Program-made: the position numbers and the translations under genes
DNA from: an uncultured Thalassotalea sp.
GTDB taxonomy: Bacteria; Pseudomonadota; Gammaproteobacteria; Enterobacterales; Alteromonadaceae
Length of the DNA stretch: 64,000 bases
Assembly: GCA_947492575.1 (NCBI GenBank)
Contig: CANLNK010000001.1
Location: 868,001 to 932,000 of the forward strand
Direction of reading: 5' to 3'
Part shown: piece after piece, positions 27,273 through 36,798 of the stretch
Position numbering within the stretch: position 1 is the first letter of the stretch
How the letters are laid out: the number at the start of each line of letters is the position of its first letter
Notes under the pieces: generated by a model
Told to the model about the DNA's origin: nothing
Database searches by the model: none
The model's input: the letters and a program-made list of their open reading frames with translations, nothing else

Positions 27273-27428
27273 TGACTGTGAGATATTAAGGAAAGAATTG
27301 GCGAAATCCTGAAATTGCATAAGTAAAAAGGTATTTAAAACAGGTGTTTACGCTTTCTCTGGTTATTTTGTATGTCATCTTTGCTAAAAAAAATGATCTG
27401 TGCCGCTAGTTTAAAATGTAGCTTGGCG

Positions 27429-27434
27429 TAATAT
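27429..27434 (+). promoter_or_regulatory. Candidate -10 element of the CsrB-like RNA
   Basis: TAATAT, placing the start near 27441. No good -35 box precedes it, as expected for a promoter needing an activator. A second candidate, TAAAAT at 27412-27417, would start the RNA about 17 bases earlier. Confidence 0.4.
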
Positions 27435-27439
27435 TACAA

Positions 27440-27764
27440 CTGTCAGGACGACACAGGAATTGGAAGCCTGTCAATGGAGGCCTTAGGACGAGGTCATGCA
27501 ATAGGACATTGCATAAGGATGATATAACAAGGATGTGAGTTAACTAAGGATAGTTAGCGTCAGGAAGACAGAAAGGATAGCTTTAAACACAAGACGTGTG
27601 ATGTATTCGGAATACATACTCTAGGACGGAGATAGGAACTCGAAGGGATTCGAGAAGGATATACTAGGGATAGTTTAATTAAGGATGATGCGGGAACACT
27701 AATTGTGTGCAGGATGCACCAAAAAGCTAGATATAGAAATGCGGCTCTGCGAGCCGCATTTTTT
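27440..27764 (+). ncRNA. csrB: CsrB/RsmB-family CsrA-sequestering small RNA
   Basis: About 325 bases with no coding frame but about 21 GGA triplets, against about five expected by chance. Many sit in hairpin loops: TGTC-AGGAC-GACA (27441-27453), ATGCAAT-AGGAC-ATTGCAT (27496-27514), TAACT-AAGGAT-AGTTA (27541-27556), ATGTAT-TCGGA-ATACAT (27601-27617), CTCGA-AGGGAT-TCGAG (27639-27654), GTGC-AGGAT-GCAC (27707-27719). This is the defining architecture of CsrB/RsmB RNAs, which bind many CsrA dimers and relieve translational repression. It ends in a strong intrinsic terminator and has a GacA/UvrY-like site upstream. The exact 5' end is inferred. Confidence 0.92.
27738..27764 (+). terminator. Intrinsic terminator of the CsrB-like RNA
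   Basis: AATGCGGCTC (27738-27747), loop TGC, GAGCCGCATT (27751-27760), then a T-run: a 10-bp GC-rich stem. Confidence 0.93.
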
Positions 27765-27886
27765 ATATCCAAAATCGACCAGCGGGCAAAATGACACGCT
27801 TAATAGTTAAATACAGGGTAGAAATAGACAACCATTGTTTATAATCTATGGCTAGCTATATTTTCCGTTTATAGAACCCTAGTTTG

Positions 27887-28633
27887 ATGACATCTAGTCG
27901 TGTGCCAAATGCCGTTGCCGTGCCATTATTGTTTTTGGCATATTGGATTTTCAATTCTATTGCGCATGGACAAGCGACCTTAAAGATATGCCATGAGGCA
28001 TATCACAATCCCCCATATTTTTATCTTGATAAAGGCGAACCATCCGGCATTTTGCTTGGTATCGTCAAAGAAGCTGCATTAGCTGCAAATATCAATGTTG
28101 AGCTCTATGGAAGCTCTTGGATTCGTTGCCAAAATGACGTCAAAAGTGGCCGAGCGCAGGCTTTATTCCCAATGATTGCTAGTGATGAGAGAAGGGCTGA
28201 TTTTGCATTTCCGCCAAAGACCGCTGAAACTGATTGGCACATGTGGCTAGCACAGTACCCGGTATTTATTGCAGTAAATGACGAATTCGATATTGATAAT
28301 TATCAGCCACAACAAGGTATTGGAGCGCCAATTGGCTATGTCGTATGGCACAAATTATCGCAAAAGAAATGGCTCAACCCCCTTCAATATGATCCTGTTG
28401 AGGGGTTTTCTATGTTGGCGTTAAATAAGTTAGATGGTTACGTAGTCGAGCAGCAAATAGGGCTGCAACTGATAAAAGAATATCAATTAAATAATAAGGT
28501 TAAGAAGAGTAACTATTCATTTTTAGACACACCTTGGTATATCGCTTTCAACAACGACTACTACCGAACAGATGCTGAAGCGGTGCTTCGTTTTTGGCAA
28601 AAAACCTCTGAGGTGAGGACGGAGTATCAATAA
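27887..28633 (+). CDS. Orphan periplasmic family-3 solute-binding-like protein
   Basis: Encodes 248 residues. A signal peptide (about 1-29, ending SIAHGQA) precedes a type-II periplasmic binding-protein fold: LKICHEAYHNPPYFYLDKGE, then PSGILLGIVKEAA, and GRAQALFPMIASDERRADFA. No permease or ATPase gene is adjacent, so it may be a sensory or non-transport binding protein, as seen in many marine gammaproteobacteria. The start is the ATG at 27887; a TTG immediately upstream is less likely. A related protein is encoded at 43238-43981. Confidence 0.8.
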   Translation: MTSSRVPNAVAVPLLFLAYWIFNSIAHGQATLKICHEAYHNPPYFYLDKGEPSGILLGIVKEAALAANINVELYGSSWIRCQNDVKSGRAQALFPMIASDERRADFAFPPKTAETDWHMWLAQYPVFIAVNDEFDIDNYQPQQGIGAPIGYVVWHKLSQKKWLNPLQYDPVEGFSMLALNKLDGYVVEQQIGLQLIKEYQLNNKVKKSNYSFLDTPWYIAFNNDYYRTDAEAVLRFWQKTSEVRTEYQ

Positions 28634-28682
28634 AGCGCGTTTTTAAATGAGCGCTTTATTGGTATTGCCTTGACTTCTACTT

Positions 28683-29759
28683 CTAGTATTCAACTAGATG
28701 TGTATAAGCTGGGTGTTTGCCTATCGCTTTTTGACTACCTTTCAACGAGAAGCTTTGATCACAGAGTGTAAAATTACTTTTGAAAGCGATTAACTGTAGC
28801 ATAGCTTGTGTATCAAGCGGCGAAAAATACGCCGTCAACTCACCGTTAATATTGTCAACTTTAAACGGGCGGAAAGTTTGTCCAGAATTGAACTTTGCAT
28901 GTTGGCAAGTGCGTTCACCCTCTGCACTATCGATAGACCAAATGATTTCTTCTTTATTGGTGACGTCTTCTAGCCATTCAATCGCAAGCCCTTGGTATTG
29001 GGTTAGGAATAAACTGTAATTGTCAGGTAACTGAAGTTCATCGTTTTTAAAAAGCTGTGAAGACGCTTGCACGTTTGTTTGTGTTGTCGTTGCTTCTGCT
29101 TCAACTACATCACTAGTAGCGGCTGTCGAAAACAGGAAAATAATGATAACCGCAAGCGATAGGCTAAGGCTTCCAATGACTAGTTGTTTCTTATAATTTT
29201 CGATGAAGCGCTTGATATCAACAGGACTATTTTGCGTATTTACTGGTGCGATAGCACTTGTTTGGACAGTTGCTTCATGTGCTGCTGAAACGTGTGCGTC
29301 GACGTGTTGAATATTCTTTCCGGTGAAGCTTGGTTCAACGCGTCTTCCTGCTGGCTGGGAAGTAGGAGGTGAAAGATCGATTGGCCCTGTGTAGCCGTAG
29401 TTAAAATACTTTCCTGAGTGCTTCGTCAGTGCACTGGAAAGCGAGCTTAATAACGGAATGATAAAAACCAGAAGAGCGCTAGGTTCTAACCCAGCGCTAT
29501 AGCTTATCGCTGTAACAAAAAATAGTGTAGGGTGCACCCATATCCAATGGGCATATCGGCCCCAATCTCTGACTCGTCGCCAAGTTGAAAGTGCAACAAT
29601 AATCGTCGCTAGAACTGATACCACTGCCTTGGCAGCAATTGATGAAGGAAATAATGCTGTTGCCAGCAAGGTAACAAGAATGGCAATAAGCGTAATGCTG
29701 ATAAATCGAATTGTATTATCAGCACCTTGAAAACAGAATAGGGAACGAAGCAGAGGCAT
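28683..29759 (-). CDS. Inner-membrane protein of unknown function
   Basis: Encodes 358 residues. I do not recognise the family. Predicted membrane helices are at about 17-37, 42-60, 76-108 (probably two) and 193-213. Between them lies a proline- and threonine-rich loop (about 115-185). After the last helix, the C-terminal 145 residues form a soluble domain with two cysteines (GERTCQHAKF and FTLCDQSF), which could form a disulfide if periplasmic. It ends 50 bases from the convergent binding-protein gene. It lies 32 bases after the DUF3301 gene, so it may belong to the DUF3549-DUF3301 transcript. Confidence 0.7.
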   Translation of the reverse strand: MPLLRSLFCFQGADNTIRFISITLIAILVTLLATALFPSSIAAKAVVSVLATIIVALSTWRRVRDWGRYAHWIWVHPTLFFVTAISYSAGLEPSALLVFIIPLLSSLSSALTKHSGKYFNYGYTGPIDLSPPTSQPAGRRVEPSFTGKNIQHVDAHVSAAHEATVQTSAIAPVNTQNSPVDIKRFIENYKKQLVIGSLSLSLAVIIIFLFSTAATSDVVEAEATTTQTNVQASSQLFKNDELQLPDNYSLFLTQYQGLAIEWLEDVTNKEEIIWSIDSAEGERTCQHAKFNSGQTFRPFKVDNINGELTAYFSPLDTQAMLQLIAFKSNFTLCDQSFSLKGSQKAIGKHPAYTHLVEY

Positions 29760-29791
29760 GTTAGCGGTTCTTATGAAAAATTATGGGAAAC

Positions 29792-30091
29792 CTAAATACG
29801 ATAAGCGGGCAGATCCACGTGGTGAAGTTTAAGGCCATGCAATTGGATAACGCCTTGAGCGCTTGATTCACCATCGCCGCTAAATTCAAATTCAAAATCA
29901 CTCTTAACGAAAATACCATGTCGCTTGCTAAAACTCAGCTTCGCACTTTTTCGAGCGATTGAAATATATTGGAGGCCTTGTTGTTTACAGTAACGCAAAG
30001 CTTGTAAACGAGCAGTTTCGGCAACTTTTCTCAGATAAATAAAATACCAAAATACTAAAAATATGCCTAAAAGGAGATAAATATCTGCCAT
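29792..30091 (-). CDS. DUF3301 membrane protein
   Basis: Encodes 99 residues. One N-terminal membrane helix (about 3-20, IYLLLGIFLVFWYFIYL) is followed by a cytoplasmic domain with RLQALRYCKQQGLQYISIA and a beta-rich end (FEFEFSGDGESSAQGVIQLH). This matches DUF3301. It is three bases from the DUF3549 gene, a pairing common in Alteromonadales and Vibrionales. Function unknown. Confidence 0.82.
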   Translation of the reverse strand: MADIYLLLGIFLVFWYFIYLRKVAETARLQALRYCKQQGLQYISIARKSAKLSFSKRHGIFVKSDFEFEFSGDGESSAQGVIQLHGLKLHHVDLPAYRI

Positions 30092-30094
30092 TTT

Positions 30095-31108
30095 CTATCC
30101 TGCTCTAAATAACTGCCCGATAGCACTTGCTAGTGCCTCACTGCGCGTTTCACTGCGCATTACAGCAAATACATGAGGTCGTAGGTTTGGAATTGCAACT
30201 AAATCTTTAAATATTCCAGCAAATAGTGCAAGGTCTTGTTTTTGAGCAAGTTGATCAAGCAGCTGTTCTAGCGTGTTGTCGTTTAGTGATAACCAACAGC
30301 GACCACTCAAGGTGATATAAACTTCATCAGATTGTTGGGTTGCTAGCAGTTGAGATACAAAGCCTTTAACATGAGGATGCTCGGCGCTTGAGGCTAGCGC
30401 ACGAATCACATAAGGCAAGTTTTCTGGAGAAGCAGTTTCTGCCAATTCAACGAGTCGGTTGATAAGGTTTAAAGGTAAAACTTGGTTTTCTAGCGCCAAG
30501 CACAGTGGTTGGAAGACTGGCTCTGGAAAGTGCGCGATATTCTTGCACAAGTCCTCTGTAAGCTTGCCATTGTCTAGTTTACAAACTAAATCACTAATCC
30601 CTTGAACACCAATCGCTTGCCACTCGCTCCATGGCATTTGCCCGCTAATGTATGACTGAAAGTGCTCGAAATGGATACTAGTATCAGCTTTCAGCTCATG
30701 ACGAATAATGCTGTTAAATGCAGCTAATTTATATTCTGCCGGCGTAAAGTGGTAAGGGTTACTGTTTAGCAGCTCTTGTTGGCGCTCACTTGGATCGACA
30801 GTCAGGTCATTGCCTAATGCCTCAATAATGATAGCGATAAAGTGATTGCGAGCACCTTGGTTCAACAAGCCTCGCTCATCTAACGGCAATTTAATAAACC
30901 AAATGTAAGGTGTTTTCTGACCTTTCTGCCAAAATGCAATCGCAAAGCTTGCATGCCCTTGCATCGGAAATGGATAGGGCATTTGATTATTTTCGACTTT
31001 AATAAAATCATCTTTTGAAATTTTGGTGATTTTTCTGCCAATGTCGTAAATGCGGAATTGAGTGTTCGAAAGCGCTAATAGCTCTGAAATAGTATCGATG
31101 CGATCCAT
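30095..31108 (-). CDS. DUF3549 protein
   Basis: Encodes 337 residues, soluble, mostly helical in the second half (repeated Leu-rich helices, HEAT-like in appearance from about 180 on). The N-terminal region (TISELLALSNTQFRIYDIGR, KITKISKDDF, IWFIKLPLDERGLL) matches DUF3549. First gene of a minus-strand unit with DUF3301, divergent from yqcC-truC, an arrangement I associate with Shewanella and relatives. Function unknown; no catalytic motif seen. Confidence 0.82.
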   Translation of the reverse strand: MDRIDTISELLALSNTQFRIYDIGRKITKISKDDFIKVENNQMPYPFPMQGHASFAIAFWQKGQKTPYIWFIKLPLDERGLLNQGARNHFIAIIIEALGNDLTVDPSERQQELLNSNPYHFTPAEYKLAAFNSIIRHELKADTSIHFEHFQSYISGQMPWSEWQAIGVQGISDLVCKLDNGKLTEDLCKNIAHFPEPVFQPLCLALENQVLPLNLINRLVELAETASPENLPYVIRALASSAEHPHVKGFVSQLLATQQSDEVYITLSGRCWLSLNDNTLEQLLDQLAQKQDLALFAGIFKDLVAIPNLRPHVFAVMRSETRSEALASAIGQLFRAG

Positions 31109-31224
31109 TATTCTGTACTTATAAATCTGCTTATCAAGATGAAAAGGGGTCGAAATGTGCGCCTATTATAAGCGATAATAGCGATACAACACTACGAGTA
31201 TTTAAAGGCTGACCGTTAAGTCTA

Positions 31225-31623
31225 ATGAGCCATCGCATTTCCCTTGTTTCACAACAATTAACTGAGCTAACAGCGTTATTGAAAAAAGCTTCACTATGGT
31301 CAAATGAGCCCGTTAGTGCTGAGCAACTTGCAAGTACACAGCCTTTTTGTATTGATACATTAAGGTTTGAACAGTGGCTGCAACATGTATTTATCATAAA
31401 AATGGAGCAGCTCATTGAGCTTGGTATGCCGCTACCTTCTTCAATAGCGCTTTGCCCGATGGCAGAAGAAGCCTTTTCGGATCAAACTCCTTTCGTGAGT
31501 GAGCTTGTAAATCTTCTTGCAGACATTGACGAAGCAACCTCAGGGAAACGCTTGCAAACAAAGTATCTCAGCACGGCAGATGTTAATTCAAAGCAAGGTG
31601 TTGAAACTTGGGATGAGAGCTAA
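31225..31623 (+). CDS. yqcC: YqcC-family protein (DUF446)
   Basis: Encodes 132 residues. The N-terminal 100 residues match YqcC: LTELTALLKKASLWSNEPVS, AEQLASTQPFCIDTLRFEQW, LQHVFIIKMEQLIELGMPLP. The structure is an all-helical bundle of unknown function. The last 30 residues are variable. The stop overlaps the truC start (TAATG), so the two are translationally coupled, as in E. coli where yqcC and truC are adjacent. Confidence 0.9.
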   Translation: MSHRISLVSQQLTELTALLKKASLWSNEPVSAEQLASTQPFCIDTLRFEQWLQHVFIIKMEQLIELGMPLPSSIALCPMAEEAFSDQTPFVSELVNLLADIDEATSGKRLQTKYLSTADVNSKQGVETWDES

Positions 31624-32480
31624 TGGTCGATAGTAAACTTGCGCCTGAACAAAGCGCGCAGGATCACGCTAGAGAGGCTGAAGAGGCAAAGCTTGAAGTG
31701 GCACAGAACGAAGGGACTTGCACTGATGAGGCAACCGACTCAGATAAGCCTGTACTTAACATTCTCTATCAAGATAAATACCTAGTCGCAGTTGATAAAC
31801 CGGCTGGCCTATTTGTGCATAGAAGTTTTCTCGATCGACATGAAAAGTATTTTGCACTTCAACTCGTTAGAGACCAGGTTGGAAAATATGTTTATCCGCT
31901 ACACCGATTAGATCGTCCAACAAGTGGCGTGTTGCTATTTGCGCTTGATGAAAATACTGCACGAATCATGAATGAGCAATTTGACGATCGCGCGATTAGT
32001 AAAACCTATTATGCATTGATACGTGGTTTTCTTGATGGCGAGGGGGAGATAGATCACCCGTTAAAACCTAAACTGGATAAAATCGGGGATAAATACGCGA
32101 GTGAAGATAAGGCTCCACAGGCTGCTCTTACACACTATCAAACTATCGCCCAAGGTGTTATCGATAAGCCTTTAGGACGCTATCAAACGGTGCGCTATTC
32201 ATTAGTGAAGTTGTTTCCAAAAACAGGGCGAAGACATCAGATAAGACGTCACTTAGCACATTTACGTTGTCCTATCATTGGTGACATAAATTACGGAGAC
32301 AATAAGCAGAACCCGTTTTTTCATCAGGAGTTTGGTTTTAAGCGATTGATGTTATTTGCCCAATCGTTAACTTTTAACCATCCAGTTACAAGCGAAAGAA
32401 TTGAAATAAGCGCTAGTTTTGATGAGCAGTGGAAAACAGTTTTTACGCGCTTAAACTGGCCTATAGAACACTTGGATTAA
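31623..32480 (+). CDS. truC: tRNA pseudouridine(65) synthase TruC
   Basis: Encodes 285 residues. Catalytic Asp97 lies in the RluA-family motif HRLDRPTSGVLL. The TruC body starts at about residue 44 (LNILYQDKYLVAVDKPAGLF) and continues to GRRHQIRRHLAHLRCPIIGD. It isomerises U65 in some tRNAs. The first 43 residues are an acidic extension rich in Ala, Glu and Asp that E. coli TruC lacks; no internal ATG exists, so an alternative GTG start would be needed to remove it. Coupled to yqcC. Confidence 0.92.
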   Translation: MVDSKLAPEQSAQDHAREAEEAKLEVAQNEGTCTDEATDSDKPVLNILYQDKYLVAVDKPAGLFVHRSFLDRHEKYFALQLVRDQVGKYVYPLHRLDRPTSGVLLFALDENTARIMNEQFDDRAISKTYYALIRGFLDGEGEIDHPLKPKLDKIGDKYASEDKAPQAALTHYQTIAQGVIDKPLGRYQTVRYSLVKLFPKTGRRHQIRRHLAHLRCPIIGDINYGDNKQNPFFHQEFGFKRLMLFAQSLTFNHPVTSERIEISASFDEQWKTVFTRLNWPIEHLD

Positions 32481-32520
32481 TACAATTAATCGCCAGTGAA
32501 AAGGACCTCAGATTTTGTGA

Positions 32521-32961
32521 TTATTCAACTGGTCCAGTCAAACGAACAAACTGAGTGTCGTAGGCTTGGTATAAAGCGTCAAGATGATGTGGGGCTTTTT
32601 CTGGTTGAGATGCGCCACGCTGAGTAGATGTTCTCTCACCCTTAATCATGACATAGCCTACACGTGGCACTTGTGCTGTTTTCACCTCGCCAAACGCGTT
32701 TCTCAATGTGATTGCCTGAGTATGAGCAAACTGTTCCATTAGAATCTGGTCTGCAGGCGTAGGGCGCTTGAGTAAGCTTATCAACAAGGCAGTGTCATTA
32801 GTCAGCGGCTTCTTATAATCGCTATCACTCTTGTATCCGTAGCCATTGTCATTCAGTTTCTGATGACTGTACTTTCCAGTGCTGTTACAGGCACTGAGTA
32901 ATAACAAAAATAATAGACTGATAATGGTTTGTAGTTTCATCTTGGTTAACTGCTTTTTCAC
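32521..32961 (-). CDS. Hypothetical lipoprotein
   Basis: Up to 146 residues. A signal peptide with lipobox LLSAC puts the lipid-modified Cys at about residue 25, followed by a Ser/Asn/Gly/Tyr-rich linker. The mature domain (QILMEQFAHTQAITLRNAFG, VPRVGYVMIKGERTST) is not recognised. The start is either a GTG at 32961 or an ATG seven codons inside (32940); neither has a strong ribosome site. It is convergent with truC. Function unknown. Confidence 0.65.
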   Translation of the reverse strand: MKKQLTKMKLQTIISLLFLLLLSACNSTGKYSHQKLNDNGYGYKSDSDYKKPLTNDTALLISLLKRPTPADQILMEQFAHTQAITLRNAFGEVKTAQVPRVGYVMIKGERTSTQRGASQPEKAPHHLDALYQAYDTQFVRLTGPVE

Positions 32962-33100
32962 TGCGATTAACCTGGTTCAGCAAGCCCTGTACCAAAGGCG
33001 TTTTTGACACTCACTAGAACTAAAGTGATTTGGCTTAAGTTATTAATTATTAGTTAATTATTGCCTGGCTAAATTTTATATTTTATTTTCTAGAGGCGAT

Positions 33101-33163
33101 AAAAAAGCGCTAATGTTAGACGACTAAACAAGCTTGCTTTTTAGTGTCAAAAAATTAACGCTT
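33101..33163 (-). terminator. Compound hairpin terminator downstream of dapD
   Basis: On the minus strand, AAGCGTTAAT pairs with ATTAGCGCTT (one G-U wobble), with a second imperfect hairpin (around CTAAAAAGCAAGC) inside, then six T. It lies about 90 bases after the dapD stop. Confidence 0.6.
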
Positions 33164-33254
33164 CATTTAATTTTTAGTGGGAATTCACAGCAAATTAGTG
33201 GCTAAACTTGCCGTGAATATTCAGAATCAGAAGGCTAAGTGCTAAATGAGTTGC

Positions 33255-34085
33255 TTACTCTTCAGAAACTGAACGTAACAACGCGTTAATTCCAACTTTA
33301 GCACGTGTCTTAGCATCAACCTTTTTCACAATGATTGCTGCATACAAACTATAAGTGCCACACTTTGACGGCAAGTTACCAGGAACAACTACGCTACCCG
33401 CTGGAACACGGCCGTAATGCGTTTCACCTGTTTCACGGTCAAAGATTCGTGTGCTCTGGCCGATATATACACCCATTGAAACAACAGCACCTTCTTCAAC
33501 AACTACACCTTCAACAATCTCTGAACGCGCGCCGATGAAACAGTTATCTTCAATAATAGTTGGCCCTGCTTGTAATGGTTCTAACACACCACCAATGCCA
33601 ACGCCGCCAGATAAATGAACATTCTTACCAATTTGTGCACACGAACCAACGGTCGCCCATGTATCAACCATGGTACCTTCGTCTACGTAGGCGCCGATGT
33701 TCACGTAGCTTGGCATAACAACGACATTCTTACCTACGTAGCTACCAGTACGCACTGTCGCTGGTGGTACAACACGCACGCCATCAGCCTCAAACATGTC
33801 CTGCGTATAGTTACTGTATTTTAGTGGAACTTTGTCAAAGAACTTACTTTCAGCGCCATCGATAATTTCGTTGTCCCAAATGCGGAAGCTAAGTAATACC
33901 GCTTTTTTAAGCCATTGATGAACAACCCACTCGCCAGCCACTTTTTCTGCCACACGTGCTGAACCATTGTTTAGTGCATCTAACGCTTCCAATACCGCAT
34001 TTTTTATTTCAGGCGATACTGTTGAAGGAGTAATTGACATTCTGTCTTCGAATGCCTGTTCAATAGTTGCTTGTAAGTTTGACAT
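33255..34085 (-). CDS. dapD: 2,3,4,5-tetrahydropyridine-2,6-dicarboxylate N-succinyltransferase
   Basis: A 276-residue enzyme of the succinylase branch of lysine/diaminopimelate biosynthesis; it transfers succinyl from succinyl-CoA to tetrahydrodipicolinate. Length and sequence match E. coli DapD (274). A helical N-terminal domain is followed by a left-handed beta-helix with hexapeptide repeats (about 100-235: [60 protein letters not shown]). It lies 21 bases after glnD on the same strand, in the order map-glnD-dapD. Confidence 0.96.
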   Translation of the reverse strand: MSNLQATIEQAFEDRMSITPSTVSPEIKNAVLEALDALNNGSARVAEKVAGEWVVHQWLKKAVLLSFRIWDNEIIDGAESKFFDKVPLKYSNYTQDMFEADGVRVVPPATVRTGSYVGKNVVVMPSYVNIGAYVDEGTMVDTWATVGSCAQIGKNVHLSGGVGIGGVLEPLQAGPTIIEDNCFIGARSEIVEGVVVEEGAVVSMGVYIGQSTRIFDRETGETHYGRVPAGSVVVPGNLPSKCGTYSLYAAIIVKKVDAKTRAKVGINALLRSVSEE

Positions 34086-34106
34086 GTTATTTCCTAATGC
34101 TTTGGG

Positions 34107-36731
34107 TTAGGCGATATCGTCACAAAGACGTTCGCTTAATATTGTTTGTTCTTCCGCTGTTAATGCATGGCCTTCACCATTTGACACAGTGAACATATCT
34201 TCAACACGCTCACCAAATGTCGTAATTTTAGCGGTATGAATATTTAATTTCAGGTCTTGGAATACTTGAGCAAAGCTCGCTAACAAGCCCGGTCTATCAG
34301 CAGACACGATTTCTAGCATGGTCGAAGTATTATCTTCAGTTTCAATAAAACTAACTTGTGTCTTGATGTTAAATGTTTGTAGACGTTTTGAAACCGGCTG
34401 AACGCCAATGGTCAATAACTCTGGTTGGCTCAAGTGATAACAAAGTGTATCTGCGATATCTGCTAAACGATATTCATCTGTGATCGCCTTGTTTTTTTGA
34501 TCTAGAACGACAAAGGTGTTCACCGTATAACCTGTGTTACTGGTGATGATTTTCGCATCGTGAATCGACAGCATTTTTTTACCAAGGACAGAGACTGTGT
34601 TGGCAAAGATATTGGCGCGCTCTTTAGTAAATACAAAGACCTCGGTACCTCCGCGATACGGCTTAGGGCTAACGAGAACCAATGGCTTAGCTCTGTCATG
34701 GTTTAAAATATGTCGAGTGTGCCAAGAAATTTGCTCTGGCGAGTATCGTAAGAAGTAATCTTCGTCGAACTCTTGCCATAAGGTGTCTACCGCTGATAGC
34801 TCAACCTCACGTTCTTGTAATAATAGTTGCGCTTGTTCACGGTTTTCTCGAATCTTGTCACTAAGATCGACCGGTTTTTCAAGGCCTCGTCTAAAGGCGC
34901 GCTTCGTGGCGTGGTAAAGCTCTTCAAGTAGATTTGCCTTCCAGCTGTTCCACAAGCTCTCATTCGTCGCGCGCATATCTGCCACGGTTAGACAATACAA
35001 GTAATCTAAGTGCGCTTCATCGCGAACAATCTCACCAAACTGTTTGATCACATCTGGGTCGGAAATATCACGTCGTTGTGCAGTCGCTGACATTAGTAAA
35101 TGCTGCTGCACCAGCCAAGCGATCATTCGACCATCGTGGTCGTTGATGTTATGCATCTTAGCAAACTTTAGCGCGTCTACCGCGCCGAGTTCGGCATGAT
35201 CGCCACCGCGACCTTTTGCGATATCATGGAAAATACCAGCTAGGTAAAGCACCTCAGGTTTACGAATTCGCTGCACGATTTTACTACATAGCGGAAACTC
35301 GTGATTGTGCTCAGGTTGGCTGAAGCGGTAGAGGTTTTTAATTAAACGATAGCTGTGTTCGTCTACCGAGTAGGCATGGAACAAGTCAAACTGCATTTGG
35401 CCGACAATTGAACGCCACTCAGGAAGGTAAGCACCAAGGATACTGTGACGGTGCATTAAGCTAAACGCTAGACCTAAGCCTCGAGGGTGCTTAACGATTT
35501 CAATGAAGATGCGTCGACTCGCTTCATAATCGTTCAAACGGGATACTAAACGGCGGCGAGCATTACGCAATATACGTAATGTTTCTGAGTGCAGACCTTT
35601 AACTTCAGGGTGCTGCGCTATAACCAAAAACATTTCCATGATTTTAACTGAGCGCATGAATAAACGACTGTTGTGAACCTTAATTAGGCCATCGACAACA
35701 TAAAAATCTTTGTTAATCTCTACAACAGTGTGTTCACTATCTTTGTTTAGAATCTCTTGTTCGAAGTGTTGCAGTAGCATTTTGTTGAGCTCTGCAATAC
35801 GAGCAATAATGCGGAAAAAGCGCTTCATCATGCGCTCTACAGCAAATTTACCTTCATCACCAAAGCCAAGCATCTTGGCAACGTCTGCTTGAAAGTCGAA
35901 AAGTAAACGGTTTTCACTGCGCCCAGCTACTTGATGCAGGGCAAAGCGCATACGCCATAAATAATCCTGACACTCATTGAGTTCGGCAAATTCATTTTGG
36001 GTGAGGTATTTATGTGCCACTAATTCTTCGAGAGAATTCGCCATAAAGTGACGTTTGGCAACCCAACCTATGGTCTGAATATCTCTTAAGCCGCCAGGGT
36101 TCGCTTTTAAGTTTGGTTCAAGCGTGTACGAAGCACCGTGATATTGTTGGTGGCGCTTCATTTGCTCGTCGCGTTTGGCAATAAAGAACTTTTTCGAGGT
36201 CCAGAAAACATCTTCCTGCAAGAGCGGCTGTAATTGGCCTGCTAGTGCAGGGTTGCCTGCGATCAATCGCATTTCCATTAAATTGGTGGCGATAGTCACG
36301 TCGTTTACGGCTTGCTTTAAGCATTCTTTAACGTCCCTAACGCTGTGACCAATATCAAGTTTTACATCCCATAACTGGGTGATAAAAGCACCGAGCTTTT
36401 CTTCAAGATCCGGCTCGATGTCAGCCTGTGTTAGCAATAAAATATCGACATCTGAGTGAGGGTGCAGTTCGCCGCGGCCAAAACCGCCAACGGCGATAAG
36501 GCTCACCTGATATTCATCAAGCTGATGTTGAACCCAGAGCTTGGCAAGCAAGTGATCAACGTAGGTAGCTCGTGCTCTAACGATGAGCTCCATGTCCTCT
36601 TCGTTGAAGACTGAAAGTTGCCACTCGTTAAACGCTTGGCTAAGCTTACATATTTCAGCGCTACTGATACTCGGAGAGCTGACACAAAAAGGGTCAATAA
36701 AGTGACTGGGTATGAAGTTGTTGTTTTCCAC
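34107..36731 (-). CDS. glnD: Bifunctional PII uridylyltransferase/uridylyl-removing enzyme
   Basis: An 874-residue nitrogen-signalling enzyme that uridylylates PII when glutamine is low and removes UMP when it is high. The nucleotidyltransferase motif is GGFGRGEL (82-89) with SDVDILLL (Asp94, Asp96). An HD hydrolase domain near residue 500 reads [18 protein letters not shown]. Two C-terminal ACT domains (from about 700; [20 protein letters not shown], and [20 protein letters not shown]) sense glutamine. Length is close to E. coli (890). It lies between map and dapD, as in E. coli. Confidence 0.96.
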   Translation of the reverse strand: MENNNFIPSHFIDPFCVSSPSISSAEICKLSQAFNEWQLSVFNEEDMELIVRARATYVDHLLAKLWVQHQLDEYQVSLIAVGGFGRGELHPHSDVDILLLTQADIEPDLEEKLGAFITQLWDVKLDIGHSVRDVKECLKQAVNDVTIATNLMEMRLIAGNPALAGQLQPLLQEDVFWTSKKFFIAKRDEQMKRHQQYHGASYTLEPNLKANPGGLRDIQTIGWVAKRHFMANSLEELVAHKYLTQNEFAELNECQDYLWRMRFALHQVAGRSENRLLFDFQADVAKMLGFGDEGKFAVERMMKRFFRIIARIAELNKMLLQHFEQEILNKDSEHTVVEINKDFYVVDGLIKVHNSRLFMRSVKIMEMFLVIAQHPEVKGLHSETLRILRNARRRLVSRLNDYEASRRIFIEIVKHPRGLGLAFSLMHRHSILGAYLPEWRSIVGQMQFDLFHAYSVDEHSYRLIKNLYRFSQPEHNHEFPLCSKIVQRIRKPEVLYLAGIFHDIAKGRGGDHAELGAVDALKFAKMHNINDHDGRMIAWLVQQHLLMSATAQRRDISDPDVIKQFGEIVRDEAHLDYLYCLTVADMRATNESLWNSWKANLLEELYHATKRAFRRGLEKPVDLSDKIRENREQAQLLLQEREVELSAVDTLWQEFDEDYFLRYSPEQISWHTRHILNHDRAKPLVLVSPKPYRGGTEVFVFTKERANIFANTVSVLGKKMLSIHDAKIITSNTGYTVNTFVVLDQKNKAITDEYRLADIADTLCYHLSQPELLTIGVQPVSKRLQTFNIKTQVSFIETEDNTSTMLEIVSADRPGLLASFAQVFQDLKLNIHTAKITTFGERVEDMFTVSNGEGHALTAEEQTILSERLCDDIA

Positions 36732-36798
36732 AGCGATAAAGCTCTTTGTTTAGGATGAAAGCCGCTAAGTTTGTCGCTCGCGGCTATAGAGGCCGTAA

